Shown piece after piece: positions 1 through 10,708 of a stretch of DNA of 64,000 nucleotides. Position numbers and translations under genes: made by a program. The notes under the pieces were generated by a model. The model saw only the letters and a list, made by a program, of their open reading frames with translations, was not told where the DNA came from and ran no database searches. Positions within the stretch are counted from its first letter, which is position 1. Each line of letters starts with the position of its first letter. The stretch covers positions 4,030,001 to 4,094,000 of the forward strand of contig CAMGYJ010000003.1 in the NCBI GenBank assembly GCA_946122785.1, in the 5' to 3' direction. Source of the DNA: Linum tenue. Taxonomy: Eukaryota; Streptophyta; Magnoliopsida; Malpighiales; Linaceae.

Positions 1-992
1 ATGGAGTGAAGACCCAGAGGCAAAGATCGATTGCAGCGACGAAGAGGCCAACTGTGAAGAAATTGCACAGATTCAGGCCATGTGTGGTCACCATCCGTGA
101 GATCCGAAAAGAAGACAAGCGGATGCAAGTGCTCTGGCTCAAATCCTCGGAGCTCCTTATCCCATATCCGATTCAAGGCCTTCATCCTTAACTGACATCG
201 TAGTCACGGCGGTGCCAACATGATAAGCCGAGTCAAGAGAGGCGGTCAAACATCTAAGATCTACGCCATCTGTCAAAGAATTGTCAAGTCCCTCGTTGGT
301 TACTATCAGAGTGTTGTCGACGAGCAGAGCAAAAGGGAGAAGAACGGTCACAGCAAGACCTACATCTTTATGGAGGCGAAGCCCGTCACCAGGTCCACCC
401 GGTTGAGGTCACTCGCCACCAATGACGGCACTGCTCTTTCCTCTGTACTGGGTTCTTTCACCACCAAAGAGCCATGGAGTGAAGACAAAAATGAGCATCA
501 CGAGTTTGACGGGTCCAAGAGCCATGGAGTGAAGACCCAGAGGCAAAGATCGATTGCAGCGACGAAGAGGCCAACTGTGAAGAAATTGCACAGATTCAGG
601 CCATGTGTGGTCACCATCCGTGAGATCCGAAAAGAAGACAAGCGGATGCAAGTGCTCTGGCTCAAATCCTCGGAGCTCCTTATCCCATATCCGATTCAAG
701 GCCTTCATCCTTAACTGACATCGTAGTCACGGCGGTGCCAACATGATAAGCCGAGTCAAGAGAGGCGGTCAAACATCTAAGATCTACGCCATCTGTCAAA
801 GAATTGTCAAGTCCCTCGTTGGTTACTATCAGAGTGTTGTCGACGAGCAGAGCAAAAGGGAGAAGAACGGTCACAGCAAGACCTACATCTTTATGGAGGC
901 GAAGCCCGTCACCAGGTCCACCCGGTTGAGGTCACTCGCCACCAATGACGGCACTGCTCTTTCCTCTGTACTGGGTTCTTTCACCACCAAAG
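1..992. repeat. Tandem direct duplication, 523-bp period
   Basis: Bases 1-469 recur at 524-992 with essentially no differences. The copies are separated by a 54-bp spacer that repeats a short stretch (near 470-486 and 520-536), a likely scar of the duplication. The left copy runs off the window, so the array may be longer. The unit can be read in frame on the + strand but resembles no family I recognise. Its setting, beside LTR-type sequence, suggests retroelement-derived DNA rather than a host gene. Confidence 0.85.
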
Positions 993-2429
993 CACTCTGG
1001 TTTCGAGAGTTTAAGGCCCAGGATGATTACAGAGCAAGGTGAGTTCTTTGAACAGGAGTTTGAAATGAATTTGCTGAATGATGAAAAGAGAGTTGTTGAG
1101 ACAATAGTTGAGAATCACGAAGGCTTTAGGAAATCTGTTGTGATGAAGTTGTCTATGAGTAGAATTGAGGCTTTGAAAGCAGTGATTGAGCAGAATTTTG
1201 ATGAGAAGAATGTGATTGAAGTTGAGCAGAGTGGCCAGATTTGTTATTTGCAGGAAATCAAAAGATTGAGTGATTTTATGCTGAGTTTCATGACTGTGTG
1301 GGAAGGAGAAGCCACTGCTACCTCATGCACAACAAGAATCTCAACTTCTCATCTCTGAGTTTGACAAAGAAAAGCAACAAATAAAGAAGAAAGGCGCTGC
1401 AGCGCACAAAAAAAAAAAGGGAATTTGCAATCAGAATAGAAGAAGTAATTCAAAGGAGAAGATGTCAGATGTTCTGTTTCAGCAAGAGGAAAAGAAGGCA
1501 GTAGTCTGAGATGATGCAGCAGAGTGAGTTTGAAGTATTTTCTTTTTTGGAATGCTAGCTAGCTCAAAATCAGCAGCATCATATCATCATCAAGTCAAAG
1601 CATAGGGAAGTAGCCAACAATGCACTCCCTTGCTGATTTCTGTTCTTTTTCGGATGGAATGTTAGCTAGCAAAATCAGCAGCAACATATCCAGCCCATCT
1701 CTCATATGCTTGCTAGCTAAAGAAGCAGCAGCATATTCTTGTCATGTTGGAGAAGCAGTGGGAAGTAGCCAACAATGCACTCCCCTGCTGATTTTAGTCT
1801 GTTTGTGGATGGAATTCTAGCCAACACAAATAGCGGTAGCATATCTCTACCACTTTGAAGATCCATCTCAAGCAAACAAAAGCTGAAGATGTGAAAGTTT
1901 AGACAGCTAGCCATGATGCAGCAGCGATTTCATTTGAAGATCATCAGAGTGCTAGCTAGCAAAAGAAAAAGTAGCAGCATATCCCATCTTTGTTGGAGAA
2001 ACTGAAGCTACAAAGCTGAAGTTGGGGGTTGAGTAGTTGAAGAAGAAGAATGGAAAGTTAGCTATCCAAAGATGCAACGACTTATCCGAGTTTTGGAGAA
2101 ACTCAAGCTATAAGGCTGAGTTGGGGGTTGAGGAGTTGAAGAAGAAGAGAAGGTGAAGAAGAGAAGAAGAAGATGGAGATGGGATGCCAACTAGCCAAAG
2201 ATGCATTGGTATCACCAGTTAAAGTAGAAGATTTCAGCTAGCTAGCCACAGATGCAGCAGCTTTTCAGAAGATGTTTGGGAAGTTAGCCAGCAAGATGCA
2301 ACAGCTTCACCATTTGAAGATTGAAGGGAAGTTAGCTAGACAACAGTGCAACAAGATTCTCAAGTCAAGATTGTATTCTCTCCAAGCTTGGTGTGCACAT
2401 TCTGTGCTCACCCGCTTGTGAGGGGGTAT
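993..2429 (+). other. Degenerate repeat-rich region, probably old retroelement interior
   Basis: No gene is recognisable. The stretch is rich in AGCTAGC, CAGCAG and GAAGAAGA words. About 90 bp near 1606-1700 recur imperfectly near 1760-1850. A second imperfect pair, beginning with GTTGGGGGTTGAG-like sequence, lies near 2019 and 2122. A short open stretch (about 1040-1358) is rich in Glu and Lys and has no family signature. It is followed by a purine-rich tract and LTR-like sequence, so it is probably the interior of a decayed LTR retrotransposon. Confidence 0.4.
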
Positions 2430-2866
2430 CAGGAGATATTTCAAGTTATCGTCAAGACTCAAACCGGCGACCATGAATGTCAAAGTGGATTGACAAGGTT
2501 TAGAGGAAATCATCATCATCAAGTTTAGTTTAATGTCAATATGTGTTTAGACTTTAGTTTGAGTTAATGTTTTATCTTTGTAGTCTCTAAATGCTAGCTG
2601 GCACATGTTGTCTTGTAGTCAAAGCTTTTGCCTATTTAAACCCAAGCATGAATGAGAAACACCAAAGAGTTCTAGGGTTTCTTTTTCCACAACTCAACTT
2701 TGTTGTTAGAGTCTCACCACCTAAATTTGATCCATCTACAGACTCCATCAATGGAGGCTCTCTTCTCTGCGCTAGTTGGAGATCACATCTCCTCATTCAA
2801 ACGCCCTTACAAGTTGGCGACTATTCGTCAGTTTGGATTAGAGATATTGAAATCGATCGTATTACG
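2430..2866 (+). mobile_element. LTR-like sequence of an old retrotransposon
   Basis: The segment starts after a purine-rich tract resembling a polypurine primer (GTGAGGGGGTA near 2419-2429). It contains a TATA-like TATTTAAA near 2634. That layout fits a 3' LTR. No second LTR is present, so the limits are estimates. Confidence 0.35.
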
Positions 2867-2937
2867 TGTTCACTATAATGACGTGGGTGGTTGTATGTTG
2901 CATTCCCACGTCAGCGTCGTAGTTGTGTCCTATAAAT

Positions 2938-3293
2938 CAATGTTGTCAGAACCGAACCGGAGCATGATCCGGTAATGCGAATGGCTCGCACTTTAGTGGT
3001 CCAACCGGCATTAGACCGTTTATAAACCGTTAGAGAAATGGAAATAAGGATTCAGTTTGAGAGCCCGACGTTTTTGGTTTATTTCAATTTTCTACAATTT
3101 TTTAATTAAATTTAACGGCTGAATGGAAAAAACAGGACGAGCGGCTCGATCGGCTCGAGCGGTTAACCGCCCAGCCGCTCTTCAACCGCTACATAAACTG
3201 GAGCGACTTTTAGACTGTTCTGAGCCGATTTTGTGAGCGGGTGGCGGTTTTACCGGTCGAACCGAGCGGCTCGGCTCTGCTTTAATAACACTG
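2938..3293. mobile_element. hAT-type MITE inside the copia LTR
   Basis: This is a 356-bp element. Its ends read CAATGTTGTCAGAAC and, inverted, CAGTGTTATTAAAGC, and it is flanked by a perfect 8-bp target duplication CTATAAAT (2930-2937 and 3294-3301). An 8-bp TSD is the hAT signature. The interior consists mostly of CCGGTT/AACCGC-type words and has no coding capacity. The duplicated target is the TATA box of the host LTR. Confidence 0.9.
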
Positions 3294-3474
3294 CTATAAA
3301 TAGCTAAGCTGTCGAGAGTTTGGGGTAAGCTAGCAATGCCAAGTCTCTAATAAAGCGTCAAGTCGTGAGCTCGGTTGAGCTCACCGTGGATTAGTCCTGT
3401 TCACGTCGAACATTGATACCACGTAAAATTCTTGTGTCGTGCGTTTGTCAATTACGCGAGTGTGGAATTTTTCA

Positions 3475-3487
3475 TGGTATCAGAGCC
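3475..3487 (+). other. Primer binding site of the decayed copia element
   Basis: TGGTATCAGAGCC follows the LTR end CA at 3474 and matches the complement of the plant initiator tRNA-Met 3' end used by most copia elements. Confidence 0.85.
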
Positions 3488-3653
3488 TTGCTCCTAATCA
3501 AGATTTGGCTTCCGTCTTCTCTATCCCTAGTCTTCGATTTTTGATTTCTTGGTTGTTCATCCACATCGCACGAGCATGTGAGACGAGAGCTCGGCCATTG
3601 AGGAGAAGAAACCAGCGGTCGATGATGGGGAGGTAATTGGTCCAACGTCTTCT

Positions 3654-4480
3654 TTGTTCTTGCATCCGTCCGATTCTCCCAGTCAAGTCTTCGTTGGAGA
3701 TATTCTCACCTATTTGAATTACGGCAAGTGGTCTGCAGAGATATCCAACGCGCTCATCGCTAAGAATAAATTTGGGTTTGTTCTTGGCACAATTTCGCGA
3801 CCTGTGTCAGGCGAGCATTTGAATGTGTGGACAAGATGCAACGCCATGGTAGTTGGTTGGCTTCATCAAGCTATGACAAGGGAGATCCGCAACAGCTTGA
3901 TCACCGATTTTACTGCGAAACTGACTTGGGACGAACTTCGAGAATGTTTCAGTACTGGTTCCCTCCCTCGTCGATATAAAATCAGGCGTCAAATTACTGC
4001 TTTTCGTCAAGATAGGTCAAGTGTTTTTGCGTTCTATGCTAAACTCAAGCGCTTATGGGGCGACTGGCCATCACTTGATCCGCCAGCCAAGTGCACCTGT
4101 GGGCGATGCACATGTATCGTTGAGCAGCGGACGAGAGAGTCCCATGATTCGATGAGACTTCTTGATTTTTTGGTTTGCTTTGATGACAATTTTTCCACAG
4201 TTCCCACTCATCTTTTGTCATTGGAGCTGCCACCAAGTCTAGGAGAAGCATATCATGCAGTGGCTAATGATGAGCAACAGTAGAACATTACCCATGATTC
4301 TCGTCCCCGTGTAGAGGTCGCGGCATTCCAAGGTCAGGGGGAGCTCACAAACTCGGAAGATAGAACTCAAGATGGTCGTCCAAAATGCACCCACTGTGGT
4401 AAAATTGGGCATTTGTGTGAATCATGTTTTGATATAATTGGATGGCGGCCACCGAAATTTGGAGAGAAAGGGTAGAGGTC
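3654..4480 (+). pseudogene. copia gag remnant with zinc knuckle
   Basis: An open stretch (3654-4283) encodes a copia-type Gag capsid region, recognisable by the order 'LNYGKWSAEI', 'WTRCNAMVVGWL' and 'FRQDRSSVFAFYAKLKRLW'. An in-frame TAG at 4281 cuts the frame. Past the stop the same frame reads a CCHC zinc knuckle, C-x2-C-x4-H-x4-C, near 4387-4430 ('CTHCGKIGHLCESC'). Such Gag proteins form the cytoplasmic virus-like particle that packages element RNA. With the internal stop this copy is non-functional. Confidence 0.8.
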
Positions 4481-4683
4481 GCGTCGTCACAACCATTCTC
4501 AACACCAACGACAACACCCATAAGCGGCCGCCGTGGAGAGCTTCAAACTCAGCATTCCTGGACTCATAGCTGAACAAGTAGCTCAACTCAAAGCCTTCCT
4601 CAATTCTGAACTCAAGGCAACCACGACTCCCTCATCTCAACCGAAAGCAAACATGTCAGGTGCGTTTTCTTCTCCACCGTCTA

Positions 4684-6129
4684 ATGTCTGGGTAATTGAT
4701 TCCGGTTGTAATGAGTATATTGTTAAGAACATTTCATTGTTTGATGGCGAGTTTGCACAAAGCTCGGCCCTACAGGTCTGTATCCCGAGTGGGACAGGTA
4801 TTCCAGTTCGTGGCATAGGCCATACGACGCTGGCTTATGGTTTAGTTCTTCAGCGTGTCTAGCATGTTCCTGAATTTCAGTGCAACCTGTTGTCCTTCAG
4901 TCGTCGCACGACATATCATTCAGTCGCTGTGATATTTCTTAGTAATTTCTATCTCATTCAGAATTTAAGATCGAAAGCGATGGTTGGTACGGGTAAGCAT
5001 GTGGATGAATTATACTACTTAAGAATCTTCGATACCATTCATCTTGTGGCCTTCGCAGCGCCACAAGCAGTTTGAGACTCTGGCACTTTGGCATGCACGG
5101 CTTGGTCACCCGTCAACAACCAAGCTTAATGTTTTGCAACCATATATTTCCAGCACTTTAGTAGCTAGCAAGGACCCGTGTTTGTCATTTTTTAGGGCTA
5201 AACAAACTCGTATTCCCTTTGTTGCTAGCAGTATATAGACAAAGTCATGTTTTGAACTTATTCATATCGACATTTGTGGTGGATATAATCAAGCATCATT
5301 GACATATGCTCATTATTTTCTCCAATTGCGGATGACTTTAGCGATGTATTTGGGTTTATTTGTTGCAAGCAAAGTTCGAAGTTGCTCGGTATCTACTACT
5401 TTTTTGTAATCAAGTTCGTGCACAGTATGACAATCAAGTCAAGCACATTCAGAGTGATAACAGGCGCGAGTTCTTAGTGCCCGAATTGTGAGATTACTAC
5501 GAGAAGGAAGGGATAGTTCATCAGACGACCTGCACAGATACTCCACAGCAAAATGGTGTTGTGGAGTGCAAACATCGTCATCTTTTGGACAATGAGAGAG
5601 CACTTTGATTCCATGTCGGGTTGCCGATCCATTTTTGGGGTGAGTGTGTGCTTACTACGTCATACCCGATTAACCGCATGCCTCTCACGTCTATTCAGAA
5701 TAAAACCCTTATGAGGTCTTGCTTGGAATGGTACCGAATTATGATCATCTCAAGAAATTTGATTGCTTGGTCTATACAAAAGACACTCATCCTAGCCTCT
5801 CCAAGTTTGCGGCAAGGGGTAGGCCTACAATTTTTGCCGGATATCCCATCGCACAGCATGGCTACCGGGTCTTCGATATAGATCGTCATGTGATATATAC
5901 CTCCAGAGATGTCTTCTTCTTGGAGGATGTTTGTCCATTCCATAAGTTTAATCCTGCTGATGTGCCTTCTGTCGACGAGTTCTTCTCTACCTCTACATCA
6001 ACTGAACGTCATGTCACTAGTCCGGCCGATAGCGCCGACCAAGATCTTGTCAAAATGGTTCAAGAAGTAGATGAGTCTCTGACTCGCTCCGACTATCACA
6101 ATAAAATCCCACCTAAGGCCCAATTATAA
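4684..6129 (+). pseudogene. copia pol remnant: protease and integrase
   Basis: Pieces of one pol gene follow in several frames. They are an aspartic protease motif 'VWVIDSGC' near 4687, a GAG-pre-integrase motif 'LALWHARLGHPST' near 5077-5115, and the integrase catalytic core. In the core, the first Asp lies in 'HIDICGG' (near 5262), the second in 'IQSDNRREF' (near 5448) and the Glu in 'TPQQNGVVE' (near 5541). The integrase C-terminal region continues to 6129. Stops occur at about 4861, 5236, 5488 and 5606. The reverse transcriptase that should follow is absent, so this is a 3'-truncated relic. Confidence 0.85.
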
Positions 6130-7330
6130 ACCTTATATGGGTGAAATATAGGGCAAGTATGATTAAATATCAATCCGGGCCGGCCCATGTACCCCTACTT
6201 CGATTGTTTGAAACATTATCTAGCGGATCGTTGTTTTGCAAAAATCTCTACGGTCTACTATTGAAAAACAAGACTTCAAATGTAAAGTGGTGATAAACTC
6301 TTGGTGAGAAGCTTCACTCGGGTGTTGCTTCCCCCCAACTAACTACCATGGATCGTGAGATTGAATGAAGCGATGTGTGGCAAGGCAATTGCAACTCGTA
6401 GGAAGTATTAGAGGCTACGATTGTAGCCCTCTTGGCCCAATCAATTGAGGGTTGACTTACCTTCTCCCTCAAACCAAAGTTTGGACGGCATAATCACAAT
6501 TAACCTAGGTGTCTAATCCAAGCTAGAGGTTTTCCCTACGTTAACCTAGCTAGGAGGCATGGAATGCCTACAAAACCCAGCTCAATTTGAGTCTCTTAAG
6601 ATAAGGGAGCTTCTCTCTAAGTTAGGTTAGAATAACACAATAGATTGTCAAGCAAACAATATGCACAATCACCATGAAAAATACCTCAATACTTAAATGA
6701 AACACCACCATCACACAATCATTCAATCCACACAACAATTACATGATAGAAGTTAGGGTTCTATAACGTCCAAGTGAAAAGAGAAACTACTCCATGCTAG
6801 ACAATGGAAGAACACAAAAGAGGAAGAAAGAAACCATCATTGTGATGCCTTCAACTTTCCTTGTGCTTGTAGAGGTCCTCCTTTGAAGAGGAGCTTCCAA
6901 AATCTTCACTTGGAGCAAAACCCTAGCTCTTCTCTCTCTTGGTTCGTGCTTTCTCTCTCTAGGGTTTCAAGAAGAATAAGCTTTCTCTCTCACTTTTGCC
7001 TCCTTTTCTTCTCCCTTTCAGCTCACATTATATACTGAGATCGCGCCCAGTTCACGGCCTGAGTTCACGACCGTGAACATTAGAACCTGTCTATGAACAA
7101 CAAGCAAAATGCGCCGCTTTACTTTTGATCTTCCATAGTTGTGGATATAATTCCCCGCTTAATAATAGTTGTGGCTAATATATTGTAGTTACCCTAAAAT
7201 TTATAGCAACTTTAGTAGACAAATGCTATGAACGTGCTAGTCCCCTCCGCGGTACATAAAATATGATTTGATGCTTCATTATGTTGTATTTCTATAAATT
7301 ATGTGAGGATAGTTATAATCCTAGAACCAT
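6130..7330 (-). other. Non-coding, LTR-like repeat region
   Basis: No gene is seen. On the minus strand there is a TATATAAT-like box near 7030, followed (towards 6850) by pyrimidine/purine-rich tracts and an AAACCCTAG-type leader. Upstream (7050-7080) is a repeated GTTCACGG motif. The arrangement resembles the LTR and leader of a plant retrotransposon in minus orientation, but no matching second LTR or primer site is present. Confidence 0.35.
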
Positions 7331-7339
7331 AATTTAGAG

Positions 7340-7776
7340 CAGGAAAGTTAATCTGCTAACTTGAAAATTTGTTAGCAGATACTAACTGATATCCAAAATA
7401 TATGAACTAGTATCCAAGTACTAAAGTATCGAGAGAGTACATACTAGTATTCAAGGTTTGCTAATTGATATCCACCATGAATCAACTATTATCCCAAATT
7501 CACAAACTAAAATCTAGACAACACAGAATAGTATCCATAAAGCACATAATTAGTATCCAGATAACACATAAGAGTATCCATATTGAATACTAGTTGGTTG
7601 ATTGTGGATATTAGTTGGTATCTGCTATCTGGATAGTAGTTTGTGATGTTTTGAATACTAGTCTGTGTTATCTAGATACTTTAGTAAAATCAACAGATTT
7701 GAATACTAGTCCATACATTTTGGATATTAGTTAGTATATACTAACAACTTATGCAGTTAGCAGAATAACTAGGCTG
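7340..7776. mobile_element. Foldback MULE-type MITE
   Basis: This is a 437-bp element with long imperfect terminal inverted repeats (roughly 100 bp or more per arm). The ends read CAGGAAAGTTAATCTGCTAAC-like and its inverse. It is flanked by a perfect 9-bp target duplication AATTTAGAG (7331-7339 and 7777-7785), the Mutator signature. The interior is built from variants of AGTATCCA/TGGATACT and encodes nothing. Confidence 0.9.
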
Positions 7777-7785
7777 AATTTAGAG

Positions 7786-8398
7786 ACGATCCATACAAAT
7801 ACAGTAACTTTCATTAAAAAATGCACATCATCCCCCGATCCGTCACAAATCCCCGGTTTACTATTTGTCATCCTCAATTGGCTGGGCAGATTTTTCAGTG
7901 TATTTGACTATTTGCCAATTTTCGTGCTTCAAGTTTGGTGGAGAATCATCAATGGCATAGTCAAGGTTTATAATGAACAGATTATAATTGAAAAACTATT
8001 AGGATCTTAGATGAAAAGGCTGATAGCATGCCATCCTACGTACTAAACTACTGATCATGAATGTTTCTCATTGATATTTTGCACAATAAGAAGCACATAC
8101 CCAAAACCATTTTCTTATATATTTATGTGGAGGGAATGTTCTTTAACAGAAATACACAGTACTTTCACAGAATTAACATCTAGACGTTGAGTATATAATA
8201 ATTAATGAATCATTGTCAAAACCATATTTCCCCACATTCATGTACGGCACCTCGTTACCTCGTTCCAGCAACATTAAGCACATCGAACACATTGTTATGA
8301 TCATCATCTTCCCCATCCGAATCCTATGAACGAACACGAAACGCCGGCCGTGCCAGCTTCCTCTTGGCTTTTGCTCCCACCCCGACGGCCGACTGCGC
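7786..8398 (+). other. Intergenic region upstream of the first LRR gene
   Basis: No coding potential or clear repeat is visible. It is AT-rich and contains the presumed promoter of the LRR copy at 8525. Confidence 0.4.
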
Positions 8399-8406
8399 TA
8401 TATATT
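8399..8406 (+). promoter_or_regulatory. TATA box of LRR copy 1
   Basis: TATATATT lies 126 bp upstream of the ATG at 8525, in a position comparable to the TATA boxes of the intact paralogues. Confidence 0.5.
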
Positions 8407-8524
8407 TGAACGGCCAACACCCCTCCCTCCCATTACACAACACTTTTCCCTCTGCGTTAAAAAAAAAAAACAGTTTGCTCCCAATAACTCGAGTTGTCAA
8501 GAACGAATCCAATACTCTCTCGTA

Positions 8525-9207
8525 ATGGCTCGACACCAAATCAGTATGATCCCCATCTCGGCCCTCATCCTCCTCCTCACATTCCTCCCACACCCCTCGC
8601 TCGCCGAATCACCTACCGTCAGGAGATCCCTGGTCCGGTTCATGCACGCCCTTCGAGGCGACGGGGAATCAGCACAACATCCACCTCCGACCCGTGCACC
8701 GCCAAATGGGCGGGCATCCTCTGCGACCAAGACTTTCGCGTCGTGGCCGTCACCTTAGACGGCCTCGAACTCCGAGGAGTCCTGGACGCCAGGACGCTCT
8801 GCGCAGCGACTCCATTGCTCGCCGCTCTGTCGCTCTGCGGCAACGGGCACATCCATGGCCCGTTGCCGCCGGAGATCGCGGAGTGCAAGAGCCTGACCAA
8901 CCTCATGATTTCGGGGAACCGGTTCGAAGGCGCTTTCCCGCGCAGCCTGGGGAGGATGATGATGACGGGCTTGCGCGAGTTCCGGGCCCAGGACAATCAG
9001 TTCAGTGGGCCGATTCCTGAGGTTGAGGGTTTCGGAAGCTTGGTGGGCTTCGATGTTTCTAATAATAATTTGACGGGCCCGATTCCTGGCGGGTTAAGAA
9101 CTTTCTCTGCATCGGCTTTTGCCGGGAACCAAGGGCTGTGTGGGCCTCCGTTGCCCGGGGATTGCCCGTTCTTCCCTGCACCAGCCCCCGCGCCTGCATG
9201 TGCCTGA
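8525..9207 (+). pseudogene. Secreted LRR protein, copy 1 (frameshifted)
   Basis: The ATG at 8525 opens a typical signal peptide (ISALILLLTFLPHPSLAES) and the start of the LRR N-cap ('RFMHALRG'). After about 8670 the homology continues in another frame: 'TSDPCTAKWAGILC', four to five LRRs ('LTNLMISGNRFEGAFP', 'GFDVSNNNLTGPIP'), 'NQGLCGPPLPGDC' and an Ala/Pro tail ending at 9207. Between 'TTCATG' and 'ACCTCCGAC' this copy has 38 bp where copies 2 and 3 both have 54, a net loss of 16 bp. That removes the conserved Trp-Asn of the N-cap and shifts the frame. As written, the protein would stop after 77 residues. A poly(A) signal (AATAAA) lies at 9329. A sequencing error is possible but unlikely given the size of the difference. 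Confidence 0.85.
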
Positions 9208-9597
9208 GCTCAGTCTGGCTGGTTTGGGCCGCCACGTTTTTTTTTCACTCTCTTTTTCATGTTTTCCAAAGATTAGTGCATGTTGTCATGACGTGGGTGG
9301 CATGCATGCAGCAACTGATCATTCAAGAAATAAAGAAAGTTGCATGTGATTTCACTTTATTGTGTTGTTATTTGGTGTTTACTATAAGGCTCAATCATAA
9401 TTTGGTGGTGTGTTTTAAACTTCTCACTTATTTAATGAAAATCGTGTGTGTGTTTTTTTATGCGGTAAAAATAGTACGAAATAGTGTATTGGTTTGACAA
9501 TAGTATCTATTCATGCTAATTATTAAAATCAAAGGACTTGTAATAGCATTAAGTAATGTTTTGACGATACTAAATTCAAAATGTTAGAGAAACTATT
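9208..9597 (+). other. 3' flank of LRR copy 1
   Basis: This is the 3'UTR and AT-rich spacer. AATAAA at 9329-9334 is a plausible poly(A) signal. No other feature is seen. Confidence 0.4.
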
Positions 9598-9605
9598 CAT
9601 AAATG

Positions 9606-10651
9606 CAGGGCCGGTCCATGATATTCGGAGGTCCTGTTCGAAAATTTAATATGTGGCCATACAATTTTTCCCCATAAATTTATTAAAAATAAAAATTATT
9701 AAAAAATAATAGTAAAATACATAAGTTCACAAAGTGACTACAAAAGAAATAAAATCATCTATCATTGTTAAAAAGTAACATCCGCCTAATATTATTTGAA
9801 ATAAAATTCTCTATTATCTCTTTCATCTTTGCATCAGCCAAATAGTTAATCTCAATTGCTAACATAGCTAACCCGTTAAACCTCTATTATGTCACTGTAG
9901 AGAGCATATTAGACTTGAACAACTTCAATTTGGAAAAACTTCTTCCTGCTGTAACAACAATCACAAGAATAATTATTAAGATTTTATAAAATATGCTTGC
10001 AATTGGAAAATAATCGACAAGTTTCAAAACAATTAAAATTTCAAAAATATGTTGAATAATTCATAAAAAAAAACTATAGCTTTAGCACAAGAATTAGCCA
10101 TATCACATAATGGCAAACTATTCATAATTGATTTTTTTTTCTTTATAATATTGGTTGCCTGTACCTAATTATTTTGGTTAACGTTTAATAAATCAATGCA
10201 AATTATTTAATTAATTTAGCATTATTGCCTTGGTAATACAAGCATATTAATTGACGAAATTGAATACTTTTCCCCCTTGGAAAGCGGAAAATGAAGAAAT
10301 TTAAAGCAAAAAATTTAATAATAATAATAATAATGAGGCATCATCAATTACCTCTTTTGTTATATTTAGGAAACATACGACAAAAAATAAATTACGTTAT
10401 ATGGTTTGAAAAAAATTTAATAAGAAAATAAGTATTCGCCTCATGTGATTCGTTAGTTCCTTTAACCTTCAGACTTAAATTTTTATTATTGTTTTAGACC
10501 CATAATTAAAATATTAATTCATAAATTTACTATCATTTTAAATTTATAATCGAACTCTAATAATCCGTAATAGTAATTAGTCATATATATAATGGAGGTC
10601 CGGAGGCCCTGTGCCGGAGGGCCGGCTGGCACACCCTCTGGGTCTGTCTTT
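9606..10651 (-). mobile_element. Decayed hAT transposon, 1046 bp
   Basis: The left end reads CAGGGCCGGTCCATGATATT. The right end carries the degenerate inverted form, with GGCCCTGTGCCGGAGGGCCGG nearby. An 8-bp target duplication CATAAATG flanks it (9598-9605 and 10652-10659). The AT-rich interior retains a minus-strand remnant of the hAT dimerisation domain. The same terminal words recur at 23770-24299. Confidence 0.85.
9822..9955 (-). pseudogene. hAT transposase C-terminal remnant
   Basis: Read on the minus strand from 9955, one frame gives 'SFSKLKLFKSN', two adjacent stop codons and then 'RFNGLAMLAIE'. This is the conserved end of plant hAT transposases of the zinc-finger MYM/TTF type. The stops show it is dead. 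It supports assigning the enclosing element to hAT. Confidence 0.75.
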
Positions 10652-10708
10652 CATAAATGAACCTAAATCTTAATATCTTACGGAGATGAAACTAATGATC
10701 ATTCTACA

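Larger units (their letters stand above)
2867..6129 (+). mobile_element. Truncated, decayed Ty1/copia retrotransposon
   Basis: A 5' LTR (2867-3474, interrupted by a MITE) is followed directly by a tRNA-Met primer site, a gag region with zinc knuckle, a protease motif, a GAG-pre-integrase motif and an integrase core. The copy stops in the integrase C-terminal region near 6129. Reverse transcriptase, RNase H and the 3' LTR are missing. Several stops and frameshifts interrupt the reading frame. The LTR start at 2867 (TGTTCAC) is inferred because there is no partner LTR; without the MITE and its duplicated target it would be about 244 bp. Confidence 0.85.

Noticed and set aside
8494..8660. A 237-codon frame giving LRR copy 1 a different N-terminus
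   Set aside because: It begins with a non-ATG codon and its first ~50 residues do not match the family; the true signal peptide is in another frame from 8525.
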